This document shows positions 18,180-26,857 of a DNA stretch of 47,526 nt, piece after piece. Position 1 is the first letter of the stretch, and the number at the start of each line of letters is the position of its first letter. Source of the stretch: an uncultured Acidimicrobiales bacterium (GTDB taxonomy: Bacteria > Actinomycetota > Acidimicrobiia > Acidimicrobiales > UBA10347). The position numbers and the translations under genes were made by a program. The DNA lies in assembly GCA_937991435.1 (NCBI GenBank), contig CALKPY010000104.1, forward strand, positions 1 through 47,526. The letters are read 5' to 3'. The notes below the pieces were generated by a model, which was not told the origin of the DNA, did not search any database, and was given only the letters and a program-made list of their open reading frames with translations.

Positions 18180-18185
18180 TACGCT
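18180..18185 (+). promoter_or_regulatory. leaderless-type -10 for the MprA-like regulator (TACGCT)
   Basis: TACGCT, 6 nt, then ATG at 18192. It supports the shorter start over the longer open frame beginning at 18123. Confidence 0.5.
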
Positions 18186-18191
18186 GCCGTT

Positions 18192-18884
18192 ATGGCCACT
18201 GCCGCCGCTTCCATCCTGATCGCTGAAGATGATCGCGCCGTTCGCGAAGCGCTGGCGCGTGCACTTACCTTTGAGGGCTACATCGTGCATGCTGCGACCG
18301 AAGGCTCCGAGGCCTTGGCACTCATCGATCGCGAGACCCCAGACGCGATCGTGCTTGACGTGATGATGCCCAACATCGACGGTCTAACCGTGTGCCGCCG
18401 AGCCCGGGAGCGAGGCATTGAAACCCCAATTCTGATGTTGACTGCACGCCACGAAATTGCCGATCGTGTTGCTGGCCTTGACGCTGGCGCCGATGACTAT
18501 CTCGTGAAGCCTTATTCGCTCGAAGAACTGCTGGCGCGGCTTCGGGCACTGTTGCGCCGTACAAGCGTGTCCGGCACCGACAGCGAGCAACTCAACCTGT
18601 CCAACCTCACCCTCGACCTCGCATCGCGAAGAGCCACCCGAAGCGATCGACTCATCGAGCTCACCAAAACCGAATTCGATTTACTCGAACTTCTCTTGTT
18701 CAACGCCAATGTCGTACTGAGCCGCGACCTTATCTATGAGCGCATCTGGGGCTACGACTTCGAGACGGGGTCCAAGTCGCTCGACGTGTACATCGGCTAC
18801 GTACGTCGCAAGCTTGAGGCCGACGGAGAGCCCCGCCTGATCCACACCGTGCGCGGTGTTGGTTACGTCGCTCGCTCCGACTGA
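18192..18884 (+). CDS. OmpR/PhoB-family response regulator (MprA-like)
   Basis: A 230-aa regulator. The receiver domain has ILIAEDD near the N-terminus, phosphoacceptor Asp56 in [12 protein letters not shown], and Lys in DDYLVKPYS. The winged-helix domain runs from about residue 135 to 225 ([20 protein letters not shown], then [11 protein letters not shown] and [11 protein letters not shown]). Overall order and wording resemble mycobacterial MprA/TcrA-type regulators. The start was taken at ATG 18192, just before the receiver domain. A histidine kinase begins 43 nt after its stop, so the pair is almost certainly cognate. Confidence 0.92.
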   Translation: MATAAASILIAEDDRAVREALARALTFEGYIVHAATEGSEALALIDRETPDAIVLDVMMPNIDGLTVCRRARERGIETPILMLTARHEIADRVAGLDAGADDYLVKPYSLEELLARLRALLRRTSVSGTDSEQLNLSNLTLDLASRRATRSDRLIELTKTEFDLLELLLFNANVVLSRDLIYERIWGYDFETGSKSLDVYIGYVRRKLEADGEPRLIHTVRGVGYVARSD

Positions 18885-18927
18885 CGATGGACCCCACCGT
18901 GACGGCTCTACACACCGGCTTGACTCG

Positions 18928-20337
18928 ATGAGCCTACGAGCGCGCATCGCGCTGCTGATCGGCATCGTCGTGCTTGTGTCCGCAGCTGTGGCCGGCTTGG
19001 GCACGGCACTAACCACCACGAACCTCGCTCGATCCCGCATCGATGACCAACTCCGCCGCGATGCCGCTTCGCTACCAACCTTTGACCGCCGAGATCTTCC
19101 TGCGCTTGCCAACGCATTCGACCTGCGTCGGCTGTCGTGCAACGACACTTCTACGCAACCCCTTGACGAAGCGGGTGTGGCTCTCGTGGCCGAACGGGGG
19201 CGCCGCAATCGGCTTCCACCGAGTGTCACGACGATTCAACAGCTGATTACGGCCGACGGAAGCTTGCGCATTGGGTGCACCCCAATCTCGGCGAGTGACG
19301 ACGAACTCGCCATTGCCCGCAAGGGGCAGGGTGGCATCTATCGCACCGAAACGATCGACGGCACGCGCTATCGCATCTATACAACTGGCGTCGGCGACCT
19401 CGGCGCCGTCCAGTTGGTGCGCGAACTCGACACGGTCGAAGACGCGTTGTCTGGGCTGATGGGCCGCATCGTTGGATTCGGTCTTCTCAGCGCTGCCGCT
19501 GCCAGCGCCATGGGATGGTTCCTTGCCAGTCGTGCAGTCGAACCGGTGTATGAACTCAGCGCGGCAGCCGAACGGGTTGCCCAGACCCGCGATCTCGGCG
19601 AACGAATCGCGGTTGACCGCACCGACGAGTTGGGAAACTTGGCCGCCAGTTTCAACACGATGATGACGTCGCTCGACGCGTCACGCTCCCAACAGCACCG
19701 ACTCGTACAAGACGCCAGTCACGAGCTGCGTACGCCGCTGACCAGTATTCGCACCAACGTCGACCTACTGCGTCGACATCCCGACATCGACGCCGACACC
19801 CGTCGAACTGTCCTCGACGACATCGAGTCAGAACTCACCGAGCTCACCGACCTGACAGCCGAACTCGTCGATTCGGCGACCGAGGTTGCACCGACGATTG
19901 GCGAGGCCACCGAAACCGACTTGGCCGTGGTGGCCTCCGGCTGCGTCGAGCGGGCCGCGCGCCGGTGGCGACGCGACATCAAACTGACGACCGAGAATCC
20001 TGGGGTTGTGCTCGGCGACGCCACGATGCTGACCCGGGCAATCGACAACCTCATCAACAACGCGGTCAAGTTCAGCGAACCGCCGCTCGCGATCGAGGTC
20101 CGGCTGCACGAAGGTCGCGTCGAGGTAGCCGACCGCGGTCCAGGCGTACCCCAACAAGATCTGCCCCATATCTTCGACAGATTCTTTCGGGCGACAACTG
20201 CCCGGTCAGCCCCGGGTTCCGGCCTTGGCCTGTCGATCGTGCGCCAGATCGCCGAAGCTCACGACGGCAGCGTGCACGCTCGCAACGCAACGGGGGGCGG
20301 AGCCGTCATCGGATTCGAAGTTCCGGTTATCGACTGA
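18928..20337 (+). CDS. HAMP-containing sensor histidine kinase (MprB-like)
   Basis: A 469-aa kinase. Membrane helix 1 is at about residues 9-30, an extracytoplasmic sensor follows (about 31-175), and helix 2 is at about 180-203. A HAMP linker leads into HisKA with His265 in QDASHELRTPLTSIR. The HATPase domain has NLINNAVKF, VADRGPGVP and GSGLGLSIVRQ. The architecture matches MprB-type envelope-stress kinases. Two Cys in the sensor (near 72 and 117) might form a disulfide. The start at ATG 18928 is inferred from where the first helix begins. The 3' end overlaps the convergent maf gene by 11 nt. Confidence 0.9.
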   Translation: MSLRARIALLIGIVVLVSAAVAGLGTALTTTNLARSRIDDQLRRDAASLPTFDRRDLPALANAFDLRRLSCNDTSTQPLDEAGVALVAERGRRNRLPPSVTTIQQLITADGSLRIGCTPISASDDELAIARKGQGGIYRTETIDGTRYRIYTTGVGDLGAVQLVRELDTVEDALSGLMGRIVGFGLLSAAAASAMGWFLASRAVEPVYELSAAAERVAQTRDLGERIAVDRTDELGNLAASFNTMMTSLDASRSQQHRLVQDASHELRTPLTSIRTNVDLLRRHPDIDADTRRTVLDDIESELTELTDLTAELVDSATEVAPTIGEATETDLAVVASGCVERAARRWRRDIKLTTENPGVVLGDATMLTRAIDNLINNAVKFSEPPLAIEVRLHEGRVEVADRGPGVPQQDLPHIFDRFFRATTARSAPGSGLGLSIVRQIAEAHDGSVHARNATGGGAVIGFEVPVID

Positions 20338-20959
20338 GTTTCGCTACTGCGTTGGATTCACGAACACACAGCAGGTCGCAGGTTGTTACGCGCCGTTGCT
20401 CGGTGTCGATGTCGGTCGTGGCGAGCGTTGTCGCTTGATCGAGCGCGACCTGCACGAAACAAATTGGCAGACCCACAACGTTGGTCCAGCAGCCGGTCAC
20501 TTCAGCAACAAACGGTGCCGCTTGTCCTTGTAGATCGAGCGCCCCGGCCTTGTCCCACGCAGTGCCGCCCGCGAGGTATGTCTCGATCGCGGCGGCCGCG
20601 ATCGTCTTCAAGCGAACCTTTGTTGTCACCTGGTGTTCCAAGACACCACTGCCAGTACCGATACAGACCGCTGTTCGAACTTCGATCGTCTCGCCGGAAC
20701 AACTCTGCACCATCGCCGAAGCATGAGCATGGTCTTGTGGCTTGGCTAAGGCAACGCCGTTGCTCCAGACGAGAGTGTCAGCCGCCAGCACGATTTTCCC
20801 ATCGGATTCGACAACAGCACGGTCGAACTTGCGGCGCGCGATATCTCGAACGTCGCTCGAAAAGGACTCGTCAATGTTCACCGGTACCGCCTCAAAGGCG
20901 ACTCCTAATTGTGTGAGAAGAGCAGCGCGTCGAGGTGAACCTGACGCGAGCAGAATCAT
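20327..20959 (-). CDS. maf: Maf-family nucleoside triphosphate pyrophosphatase
   Basis: A 210-aa house-cleaning enzyme that hydrolyses non-canonical or methylated NTPs. The family signature LASGSPRR is at the very N-terminus. The catalytic ADTLVWSNGVALAKPQDHAHA follows at about residue 60, and the substrate pocket region AVCIGTG and AGALDLQGQAAPFV later on. The start overlaps the dus stop by 4 nt, so it is coupled to dus. The subclass (dTTP/UTP or 7-methyl-GTP) is not decided here. Confidence 0.93.
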   Translation of the reverse strand: MILLASGSPRRAALLTQLGVAFEAVPVNIDESFSSDVRDIARRKFDRAVVESDGKIVLAADTLVWSNGVALAKPQDHAHASAMVQSCSGETIEVRTAVCIGTGSGVLEHQVTTKVRLKTIAAAAIETYLAGGTAWDKAGALDLQGQAAPFVAEVTGCWTNVVGLPICFVQVALDQATTLATTDIDTEQRRVTTCDLLCVRESNAVAKLSR

Positions 20960-22182
20960 CCGCCGCTGACGATCGCCTCGGCGCCGCTGGCCGGCGGTTG
21001 ATCATTGTCGCGATCCTCGAGCCAACCCTCTGGCAGGTGCACATCGCGCGGACCACCGGTGTGGCTGCGGGCCTGGCGAAGAACATCGATCGGAAATGCC
21101 ATGTCAGGATCTGCTTGGGCCACAAGACCTTGCAATTCTGCGAGCGTCGACACTCGGGCCAGGCTCTGGCGCATTTCGCCACCGATGGGGAAGCCCATGA
21201 CATACCAGAGGGCATGTTTGCGAAACTGCCGCAGCGCCGCTTCGTCTTCGTACCACTCGACGAGATGGCGGGCGTGTTGCATCATCATCTCTGTCACGTC
21301 GCCGAAATTCGGCAACTCAGGTAACGGTTGACCGTCAAAAGCAGCAGCTAACGCTGCGAACAACCACGGGCGCCCGAGACACCCGCGACCGATAACCACG
21401 CCGTCGCAGTCGGTTTCACGCATCATTGCGAGAGCGTCGCTCGGTTCCCAGATATCGCCATTACCAAGCACGGGGATCGAGGTGACTGCTTGTTTGAGTT
21501 CGCCAATGGCGTGCCACCGCGCCGAACCTGAATACAGCTGCGCTGCAGTTCGAGCATGCAAGGCAATGGCAGCGCAACCTTCATCTTCGGCAATCTTGCC
21601 TGTGTCGATAAAGGTGATGACGTCATCGTCGACGCCGATCCGGAATTTGATGGTGACCGGTACGTCGCCCGCAGCACCGACGGCCGCCGCCACGATGCGA
21701 CGCAACAACCTATGCCGAACTGGCAACGCCGCTCCGCCACCGTGACGTGTCACCTTGGGCACCGGGCAGCCAAAGTTCATGTCAATGTGATCGACGCCGT
21801 CTTCGGCAACCAGGCGGCGCACGGTCTCGCCGACCTCATGGGGAACCGTGCCATACAGCTGAATACTCCGAGTCTTCTCGTCGGGCCCGAACTCGGCCAG
21901 CTTGCGTGTCTTGGCATTGCCCTCGAGCCACGCTCGGGCCGTGATCATCTGGTTCACGTACAGACCAGCGCCGAAACCGCGACACAGTGAACGGAACGGC
22001 ACATCGGTCACGCCTGCCATCGGAGCGAGAACTACCGGCGGCCACACGGCGAGCGATCCAAGCTTCAACGCGGAGAACTCGCCCGCGTCAGCCGAAGCCG
22101 GCGTAAAGCTAGAGGTGTAGCTCGCGGGCGGAACCGGAACTGGACGGCCGATATCTTCCGCCGCTGTATCAACAACAGACAT
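20956..22182 (-). CDS. dus: tRNA-dihydrouridine synthase (DusB-like)
   Basis: A 408-aa flavoenzyme that reduces uridines in tRNA. Seen motifs: the N-terminal FMN site VLAPMAGVTDVPFR, the SIQLYG strand, the catalytic Cys139 in MNFGCPVPKVTRHGGG, IKFRIGVDD, AIALHARTAAQ and IPVLGNGDI / GVVIGRGCLGRPW. The frame stays open for another 150 codons upstream, but that part overlaps the divergent DUF4012 gene and has no family character, so I start at ATG 22182. The C-terminal tail of about 70 residues after the helical domain (HLPEGWLEDRDND) is somewhat long. It is the first gene of a dus-maf transcript. Confidence 0.93.
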   Translation of the reverse strand: MSVVDTAAEDIGRPVPVPPASYTSSFTPASADAGEFSALKLGSLAVWPPVVLAPMAGVTDVPFRSLCRGFGAGLYVNQMITARAWLEGNAKTRKLAEFGPDEKTRSIQLYGTVPHEVGETVRRLVAEDGVDHIDMNFGCPVPKVTRHGGGAALPVRHRLLRRIVAAAVGAAGDVPVTIKFRIGVDDDVITFIDTGKIAEDEGCAAIALHARTAAQLYSGSARWHAIGELKQAVTSIPVLGNGDIWEPSDALAMMRETDCDGVVIGRGCLGRPWLFAALAAAFDGQPLPELPNFGDVTEMMMQHARHLVEWYEDEAALRQFRKHALWYVMGFPIGGEMRQSLARVSTLAELQGLVAQADPDMAFPIDVLRQARSHTGGPRDVHLPEGWLEDRDNDQPPASGAEAIVSGG

Positions 22183-22222
22183 GAAGTCAGTTTTGCGCGA
22201 CCGGCGACGAATCCCACTGCAA

Positions 22223-22228
22223 TACCAT
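22223..22228 (+). promoter_or_regulatory. possible -10 for the DUF4012 gene (TACCAT)
   Basis: TACCAT lies 9 nt before ATG 22238, which would leave an untranslated leader of only about 2-3 nt. The spacing is slightly longer than the window's usual 6-7 nt. Confidence 0.35.
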
Positions 22229-22237
22229 GACGCCCTC

Positions 22238-24607
22238 ATGCCAGACGACAACAACCAGACGATCGACGAGCTATCCACGGCCAAGATTGCCAACACGGCC
22301 GGTGCCAACACGGCACCGTCAGAAATTTCGTTCGGACTTCGCAGCGGCGACGTTTGGCCTGTCATCGCAGCCTTCGCAGCGGTTGGCGCCGGACTGACAA
22401 GGCAGGCACCGACCGGCAATGCATTCGCCGACTTCGTGTTTCCCGCAGCGCTAGCAGCTGTCGTTGTTTGGCTGAGCCAGACAGCAACGGCCAACGCTGT
22501 CAGGCTGTCGGCCCTCCTCTGTCTCGTGTTCACCGCGCTGCAGTTTCCCGCTGCATGGTTCGGACTGGCCGCCGTCGCCGTGGCCTTGACGGGCGTGATG
22601 TTGCCGCTTGAGCGCCAGACCAGAATGATCACCCTCGCACTTACCGCTGCGTTGGTCAGCCAGGTGGCGTTGAGGCTGCCGAGCTACCGCTTTATTGGCT
22701 CCGCATCGATTCTCGCTGTCATTGGCCTTGCACCGATTTTGGTCACCGGTGTGCAAGGCCTTGCCGCTCGACCTCGTCAGATATTGACTCGCAGCCTGCT
22801 GGGTTTCGGCGTGTTCTCGTTGCTGGCGACCGGTTTGGCCACCGCCGCCGCAGGCTCGGTGCGAGACGATGTCTTGAACGGTATCGATGCCGCACGAGAT
22901 GGTGTACAAGCAATTGAAAATGGCGACCAGGAACGGGCCGTTGGCCTACTCGAAGACTCTCGAATCAAGCTCAACGGGGCGAGCGGCCGTCTCAGTGGCC
23001 CGCTCACCTGGCCATCACGCATCGTGCCTATTGTCGGCCATCAGACTCGCGCGGTCGAAATAGCGGTCGACGAGGGCGCACAACTGGCAACTACAGCTGC
23101 TCGCGTCGTAACGGTTGCCGATGTCGAGCAAATTCGAGGTTCCAACGGGGCTATCGACCTCGATCTGGTCAACCAACTCAATTTGGAACTCACCAACGCC
23201 AATCTGGTGCTCCGCGATTCTCGAGCATCGCTGCGCGAAAGCCGGGCACCTTGGCTGCTACCGCAACTCGACCGCAGAATCGTCGAAATCGAAGACGAAC
23301 TCACCGGAGCTAACAACGACATCGATCTTGCCAATCTCGGTACCTATGTCGTGCCTCGCATTCTCGGTTCAGAGGAGTTGCGCCGGTACCTCGTCATTTT
23401 CACCCAGCCTTCGGAAGCTCGCGAATTCGGCGGATTCGTTGCTGCGTACGCCCTACTCGAAGCCAAAGACGGGCAGATAACTCTGGCTGACTCAGGGCCT
23501 GCACTCGACATTCTCAAAGCGGCTGAAGCGGCCGAAATCGAGAACTTTGCCGACTTTCCCCCGCATTACGCCAATTCTCGACCCGACCTGTTCCCCCAGA
23601 ACCTTACGAGCACCCCTCACTTGCCATCGATCACCGCTATGGCGGCTGAGATCGTTCCCAAATGGCAGGACAACGCTGATCTGACGGTTCACGGCGTAAT
23701 CGTCATGGATCCTTATGCCGTCGCCGGACTTCTCGAACTGACCGGCCCCATTGCCATAGAAGGCCGCTCTGAGCCGCTTACGCCAGACAACGTGGTCGAG
23801 TTTCTCTTGCGCGGCCAATACACCGAGTTCGAAGATGACGGGCGCGAAGAGCGCCAAGACTCCCTTGGCGATCTCGCCTCGAGGACCTTTGAGCAGTTGT
23901 TGTCGGTCGAGGTACCCGGCCCAGAGCGCCTCGGCGCGATCTTCGGTCCAATCGCTCGAGCCAATCGACTGGCGGTAGCCACGCTCGATGACGAAGAAAA
24001 CGCCTTCCTCAATGCTGTTGCACTCTCGGCAGATCTGCCTGAAGTCGGTTCAGCGGTTGACATGCTGGGTCTCTACACCACGACACGTATTGCTTCGAAG
24101 GTCGCTGCCTACGAAAGTCATGTGCTCAATTACACCGTCGACGTCGACCCTGGAGCCAAGACGGCCACCGGCCGTGTCGATCTTGACATCACGAACAGCA
24201 TTCCGAACGATGCGCCCGGCTATGTCGCAGGCAATGATGGCGGAAACAATTGGATCTGGCTGTCTCTCTACACCCGAGCCGAAATACAGGGTTTCAAAGA
24301 ACTCGCGCTCGGCGAACCCCGTGAGGGCACGGCGTACTCCTATCTCCGCTACTCGGTCGAGCTCGAGGTGCCCCCTGGCACGACAGAGCGCTTCAGCTTC
24401 GATACGTTCACCGAGTTACAAGATGACCGCTATGACCTGTTTGTGCCCGCTCAGGCCGGCGCTCAGATCGGCGAACTAAACGTAACGATCCGGCCCGCTG
24501 CCGGATGGCGCATTGTCGGTCTACCTACGGCCGCCGATGGCACATGGACAGGTTCGCTAGTCCATGACACCGGCAAGGCATTCACGTTCTTTTTCGAGCG
24601 GGTCTAG
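22238..24607 (+). CDS. DUF4012 domain-containing membrane protein
   Basis: A 789-aa protein. Several hydrophobic helices occupy about residues 35-180 and one more lies at about 185-205. A long extracytoplasmic region follows with coiled-coil-like segments (about 215-370), then a DUF4012-type domain. Typical stretches are LVIFTQPSEAREFGGFVAAY, PDLFPQNLTSTPHLPSITA and VHGVIVMDPYAVAGLLELTG. DUF4012 proteins are widespread in actinobacteria, often near polysaccharide or cell-wall genes, and have structural similarity to LytR-type enzymes in some annotations; the activity is not established. ATG 22238 is chosen because the upstream frame overlaps dus. It is transcribed alone. Confidence 0.8.
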   Translation: MPDDNNQTIDELSTAKIANTAGANTAPSEISFGLRSGDVWPVIAAFAAVGAGLTRQAPTGNAFADFVFPAALAAVVVWLSQTATANAVRLSALLCLVFTALQFPAAWFGLAAVAVALTGVMLPLERQTRMITLALTAALVSQVALRLPSYRFIGSASILAVIGLAPILVTGVQGLAARPRQILTRSLLGFGVFSLLATGLATAAAGSVRDDVLNGIDAARDGVQAIENGDQERAVGLLEDSRIKLNGASGRLSGPLTWPSRIVPIVGHQTRAVEIAVDEGAQLATTAARVVTVADVEQIRGSNGAIDLDLVNQLNLELTNANLVLRDSRASLRESRAPWLLPQLDRRIVEIEDELTGANNDIDLANLGTYVVPRILGSEELRRYLVIFTQPSEAREFGGFVAAYALLEAKDGQITLADSGPALDILKAAEAAEIENFADFPPHYANSRPDLFPQNLTSTPHLPSITAMAAEIVPKWQDNADLTVHGVIVMDPYAVAGLLELTGPIAIEGRSEPLTPDNVVEFLLRGQYTEFEDDGREERQDSLGDLASRTFEQLLSVEVPGPERLGAIFGPIARANRLAVATLDDEENAFLNAVALSADLPEVGSAVDMLGLYTTTRIASKVAAYESHVLNYTVDVDPGAKTATGRVDLDITNSIPNDAPGYVAGNDGGNNWIWLSLYTRAEIQGFKELALGEPREGTAYSYLRYSVELEVPPGTTERFSFDTFTELQDDRYDLFVPAQAGAQIGELNVTIRPAAGWRIVGLPTAADGTWTGSLVHDTGKAFTFFFERV

Positions 24608-24691
24608 TGACGACGGACACACGCGCCGTCACAACTTTGGCGGAGCGGCGCCGTCCAGCCACATTTCTTGAAATAAAGTCGACGTAAAGAG

Positions 24692-24719
24692 TTGACGGGA
24701 TGATCTGATGCCCTATACT
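24692..24719 (+). promoter_or_regulatory. near-consensus sigma70 promoter of the LAHTG protein gene
   Basis: TTGACG (24692-24697), a 16-bp spacer and TATACT (24714-24719) precede the gene, giving a predicted start near 24726 and a leader of about 65 nt. It is the best housekeeping promoter in the window, suggesting very high expression. An AT-rich stretch (ATTTCTTGAAATAAAG) just upstream could act as an UP element. Confidence 0.8.
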
Positions 24720-24776
24720 GACGACCTGCACAGCGCATACGCGCAACCTTGGTAACGATGAGTGAATCTCACTCAC

Positions 24777-24791
24777 GGGAGGAAATTCCAA
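24777..24791 (+). promoter_or_regulatory. strong Shine-Dalgarno for the LAHTG protein gene
   Basis: GGGAGGA lies 9 nt before ATG 24792. It is among the strongest ribosome-binding sites here and fixes the start. Confidence 0.75.
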
Positions 24792-25229
24792 ATGACTCGT
24801 AAGATGCTCACTTCTGCAGTCGCAGTTGTAGCCCTTCTGCTCAGCGTTCTTTCAATGAACATGCTGAACGCAGACGCAAACCATCCACCATGTCAGTACC
24901 ACCCGGGCGAAGGCGTTTCTGCCTACTGCGCTCCGGCAGCGGCTTACCCAGCCGGTGGCATCACAGTGGCACCAGCTGGTCCTCAGGCTGCATACGGCTT
25001 CGGTTCTTCCGTTGACGTAGGCGCTGCGAACCCAACTGCTGCTGTTGCTGACGATGGTACAACCGCTGCTGCGGGCACAACCGCCGCTGCTGGTGGCACT
25101 GGTGGAGGCGCTCTTGCCCACACCGGTAGCGAAAGCACCGTTCTCGGATACGTCGGTACCGGCCTCATCGCCTTCGGCGCTGTAGCAATGGGTAGCCGCC
25201 GCAAGTTCTTCCAAGGTGCGCTCGACTGA
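24792..25229 (+). CDS. short secreted surface protein with LAHTG sortase signal
   Basis: A 145-aa exported protein. The signal peptide MTRKMLTSAVAVVALLLSVL runs on to a likely cleavage after ADA (residue 29). The mature part is Ala/Gly-rich, contains two Cys (34 and 46), a DDGTTAAAGTTAAAGGTGGG linker, and the sorting signal LAHTG (108-112). A membrane helix and a basic SRRKF tail complete it. LAxTG is the motif of class E sortases, so it is probably covalently fixed to the cell wall. A strong promoter, a strong ribosome site and a strong terminator suggest an abundant envelope protein. No sortase gene lies in the window. The domain family is not recognised. Confidence 0.8.
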   Translation: MTRKMLTSAVAVVALLLSVLSMNMLNADANHPPCQYHPGEGVSAYCAPAAAYPAGGITVAPAGPQAAYGFGSSVDVGAANPTAAVADDGTTAAAGTTAAAGGTGGGALAHTGSESTVLGYVGTGLIAFGAVAMGSRRKFFQGALD

Positions 25230-25266
25230 GCGTGTGCGCTGACGTGATGTGAATCACGTCGATCTT

Positions 25267-25312
25267 CAAGAAACCCCTGTTGATGACGACGGTCATCGAC
25301 GGGGGTTTCTTG
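25267..25312 (+). terminator. strong intrinsic terminator
   Basis: CAAGAAACCCC (25267-25277) pairs perfectly with GGGGTTTCTTG (25302-25312). An inner stem GATGAC / GTCATC sits within the loop, and CTTTTTA follows. It terminates the LAHTG gene. Confidence 0.9.
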
Positions 25313-25383
25313 CTTTTTACCCTGTCCTTTTCTCGCGCCCGTCAACGTGCACCGCTTCGTGGTCACACATCGCAGTTTCCTAT

Positions 25384-25412
25384 TTGACTGTCTCATCGTC
25401 GTGCAATCATCA
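25384..25412 (+). promoter_or_regulatory. possible promoter of the rpsF operon
   Basis: TTGACT (25384-25389) is a good -35 element. A weak -10 (CAATCAT, around 25404-25410) follows at 14-16 bp. If used, the mRNA leader would be about 100 nt, which would include the folded region before rpsF. Confidence 0.35.
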
Positions 25413-25466
25413 CTGGGTGAGGAAATCCCGGCATGGCGCCGTTAGCCTTAGGCCCCGACAACTGAA

Positions 25467-25508
25467 CCCTGCTGCGAACCCCGCAGCCCTGATGTCAGGT
25501 CCACAGGG
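25467..25508 (+). promoter_or_regulatory. structured leader before rpsF (possible S6/S18 autoregulatory element)
   Basis: GCTGCG (25471-25476) and CGCAGC (25482-25487) form a perfect hairpin with loop AACCC. CCTG/CAGG makes a second small hairpin just after. CCCTG (25467-25471) can alternatively pair with CAGGG (25504-25508), which overlaps the GGGAGG ribosome site of rpsF. Structured leaders bound by S6:S18 are known upstream of rpsF in many bacteria; assignment to that class here is inference. Confidence 0.4.
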
Positions 25509-25519
25509 AGGACAGCTCT

Positions 25520-25846
25520 ATGCGAGCATATGAATTAATGGTCATTTTTGACGGTGACCTCGATGACTCCAATGCGTCACAAGCCGCAGACCGAGTCGTA
25601 GCCGCCGCAACCAGCGGTGGAGCGTCAATTGAGAAGAACGACTGGTGGGGCCGACGCAAGTTCGCCTACGAGATCAACCACAAGGTTGAGGGCTATTACC
25701 TCGTTCTCGAACTCCTCGCCGCTGATGGATCATTCATCAGCGACCTCGACCGGTCACTCCGGCTCGCGGACGATGTCGTTCGCCACAAACTCATACGTCT
25801 GCCCGATCATGAAGCCGCTCGCCGCGGTCTGATCGGCGCCGCCTGA
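25520..25846 (+). CDS. rpsF: 30S ribosomal protein S6
   Basis: A 108-aa S6 protein. MRAYELMVIFDGDL at the start, WWGRRKFAYEINHKVEGYYLVL in the middle and RLADDVVRHKLIRLPDHEA near the end are the usual S6 blocks. A GGGAGG ribosome site precedes the ATG. It is the first gene of the rpsF-ssb-rpsR-rplI operon, with ssb 13 nt downstream. Binding of S6 with S18 to 16S rRNA is known; the two genes are kept in one operon here. Confidence 0.97.
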   Translation: MRAYELMVIFDGDLDDSNASQAADRVVAAATSGGASIEKNDWWGRRKFAYEINHKVEGYYLVLELLAADGSFISDLDRSLRLADDVVRHKLIRLPDHEAARRGLIGAA

Positions 25847-25859
25847 AAGGTAGGCAATC

Positions 25860-26369
25860 ATGGCTTACGGAAACACCGTCACCATTGTCGGAAACATCAC
25901 CCGAGATCCAGAACTCCGCTACACCCCAAACGGTGCCTCGGTAGTCAATTTCTCAATCGCGTGGAATAGGCGCTACGAGCGCAACGGCCAGCAAGTTGAA
26001 GAAGTTTCGTACTTCGACGTCACCTGTTGGGGCACCCTCGCGGACAACGTTGCGTCATCGCTTGCCAAAGGCAATCGTGTGATGGTCAGCGGTCAGCTTG
26101 AACAACGGTCCTGGGATACACCAGACGGACAAAAACGCAGCAAGATTGAAATTAAGGCCGACGATGTGGCTCCCAGCCTCCGTTGGGCCTCAGTCGAAGT
26201 CACCCGCAACCCGCGTGACGACTTCGGCGGCGGCGCCCCTATGGGCGGCGGATCCAATTCCAATGCCCCAATGGGCGGTAATGCCCCAATGGGCGGTAAT
26301 GCCCCAGCTCCCCAGGCAGCACAGGGCGGCCAGCCTGCTGACTACAACTACGACGAGGAACCCTTCTAA
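25860..26369 (+). CDS. ssb: single-stranded DNA-binding protein
   Basis: A 169-aa SSB. The OB fold occupies residues 1-115 ([54 protein letters not shown]). A Gly/Pro/Asn-rich linker with a tandem NAPMGG repeat leads to the acidic tip DEEPF, which resembles the DDDIPF tip that recruits replication partners. The ribosome site GAAAGG sits 8-9 nt before the ATG. The stop codon shares one base with the rpsR start (TAATG). Confidence 0.97.
   Translation: MAYGNTVTIVGNITRDPELRYTPNGASVVNFSIAWNRRYERNGQQVEEVSYFDVTCWGTLADNVASSLAKGNRVMVSGQLEQRSWDTPDGQKRSKIEIKADDVAPSLRWASVEVTRNPRDDFGGGAPMGGGSNSNAPMGGNAPMGGNAPAPQAAQGGQPADYNYDEEPF
26262..26306 (+). repeat. 18-bp tandem repeat in the ssb linker
   Basis: Two exact 18-bp units (26262-26279, 26280-26297) and a partial third encode NAPMGG. 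It is in frame and lies in the disordered linker. Confidence 0.85.
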
Positions 26370-26857
26370 TGGCACGCAAACCCAAGCGCAATACCAAGCC
26401 ACCGCGCGACAACGGTCGCCGCGGCAAACCCAAAGTCTCTGTACTCACGCAAGAAAAGATCGAGTACATCGATTACAAAGACGTTGGTCTTCTTCGTCGA
26501 TTCATGTCCGATCGAGCCAAGATCCGTGCCCGTCGCGTGACTGGTAACGACACCCAGCAACAGCGCGAAATCGCTCTTGCCATCAAAAACGCTCGCGAAA
26601 TGGCACTTGTGCCCTACGCCAACCGTGTCACCACCCAGCGGGGCGGTAATCGGCGTGACGGCGAGCGCAGCAATCGGGCAGACGGCCCGGCACCGCGCCC
26701 ATCTGGACCACCTCCAGGTCCCAATGCAGATGCTGATAGCGACGAGGCCGGCGACACCGCCGCTGAGGTCCCCACCAGCGACGCAGCTCCCGTTGAAGCT
26801 GTCGCCGTTGAGAGCGTCGAAGAGGTCGCTCCCGAGACAACTGAGGAGCAATCATGA
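26369..26857 (+). CDS. rpsR: 30S ribosomal protein S18 with a long acidic C-terminal extension
   Basis: 162 aa, about twice the usual S18 length. Residues 1-85 are canonical: a basic start ([13 protein letters not shown]), the [19 protein letters not shown] block and [14 protein letters not shown] basic Arg/Gly/Pro hinge (residues about 90-115) follows, then about 45 acidic Ala/Glu/Val-rich residues ending TTEEQS. The frame is intact and overlaps rplI by 4 nt (ATGA), so the extension is part of the gene and not a frameshift artefact. Function of the tail is unknown. Confidence 0.95.
   Translation: MARKPKRNTKPPRDNGRRGKPKVSVLTQEKIEYIDYKDVGLLRRFMSDRAKIRARRVTGNDTQQQREIALAIKNAREMALVPYANRVTTQRGGNRRDGERSNRADGPAPRPSGPPPGPNADADSDEAGDTAAEVPTSDAAPVEAVAVESVEEVAPETTEEQS

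Noticed and set aside
22183-22632. N-terminal extension of Dus by 150 codons
   Set aside because: It overlaps the divergent DUF4012 gene, has no family similarity, and Dus homologues start near ATG 22182.
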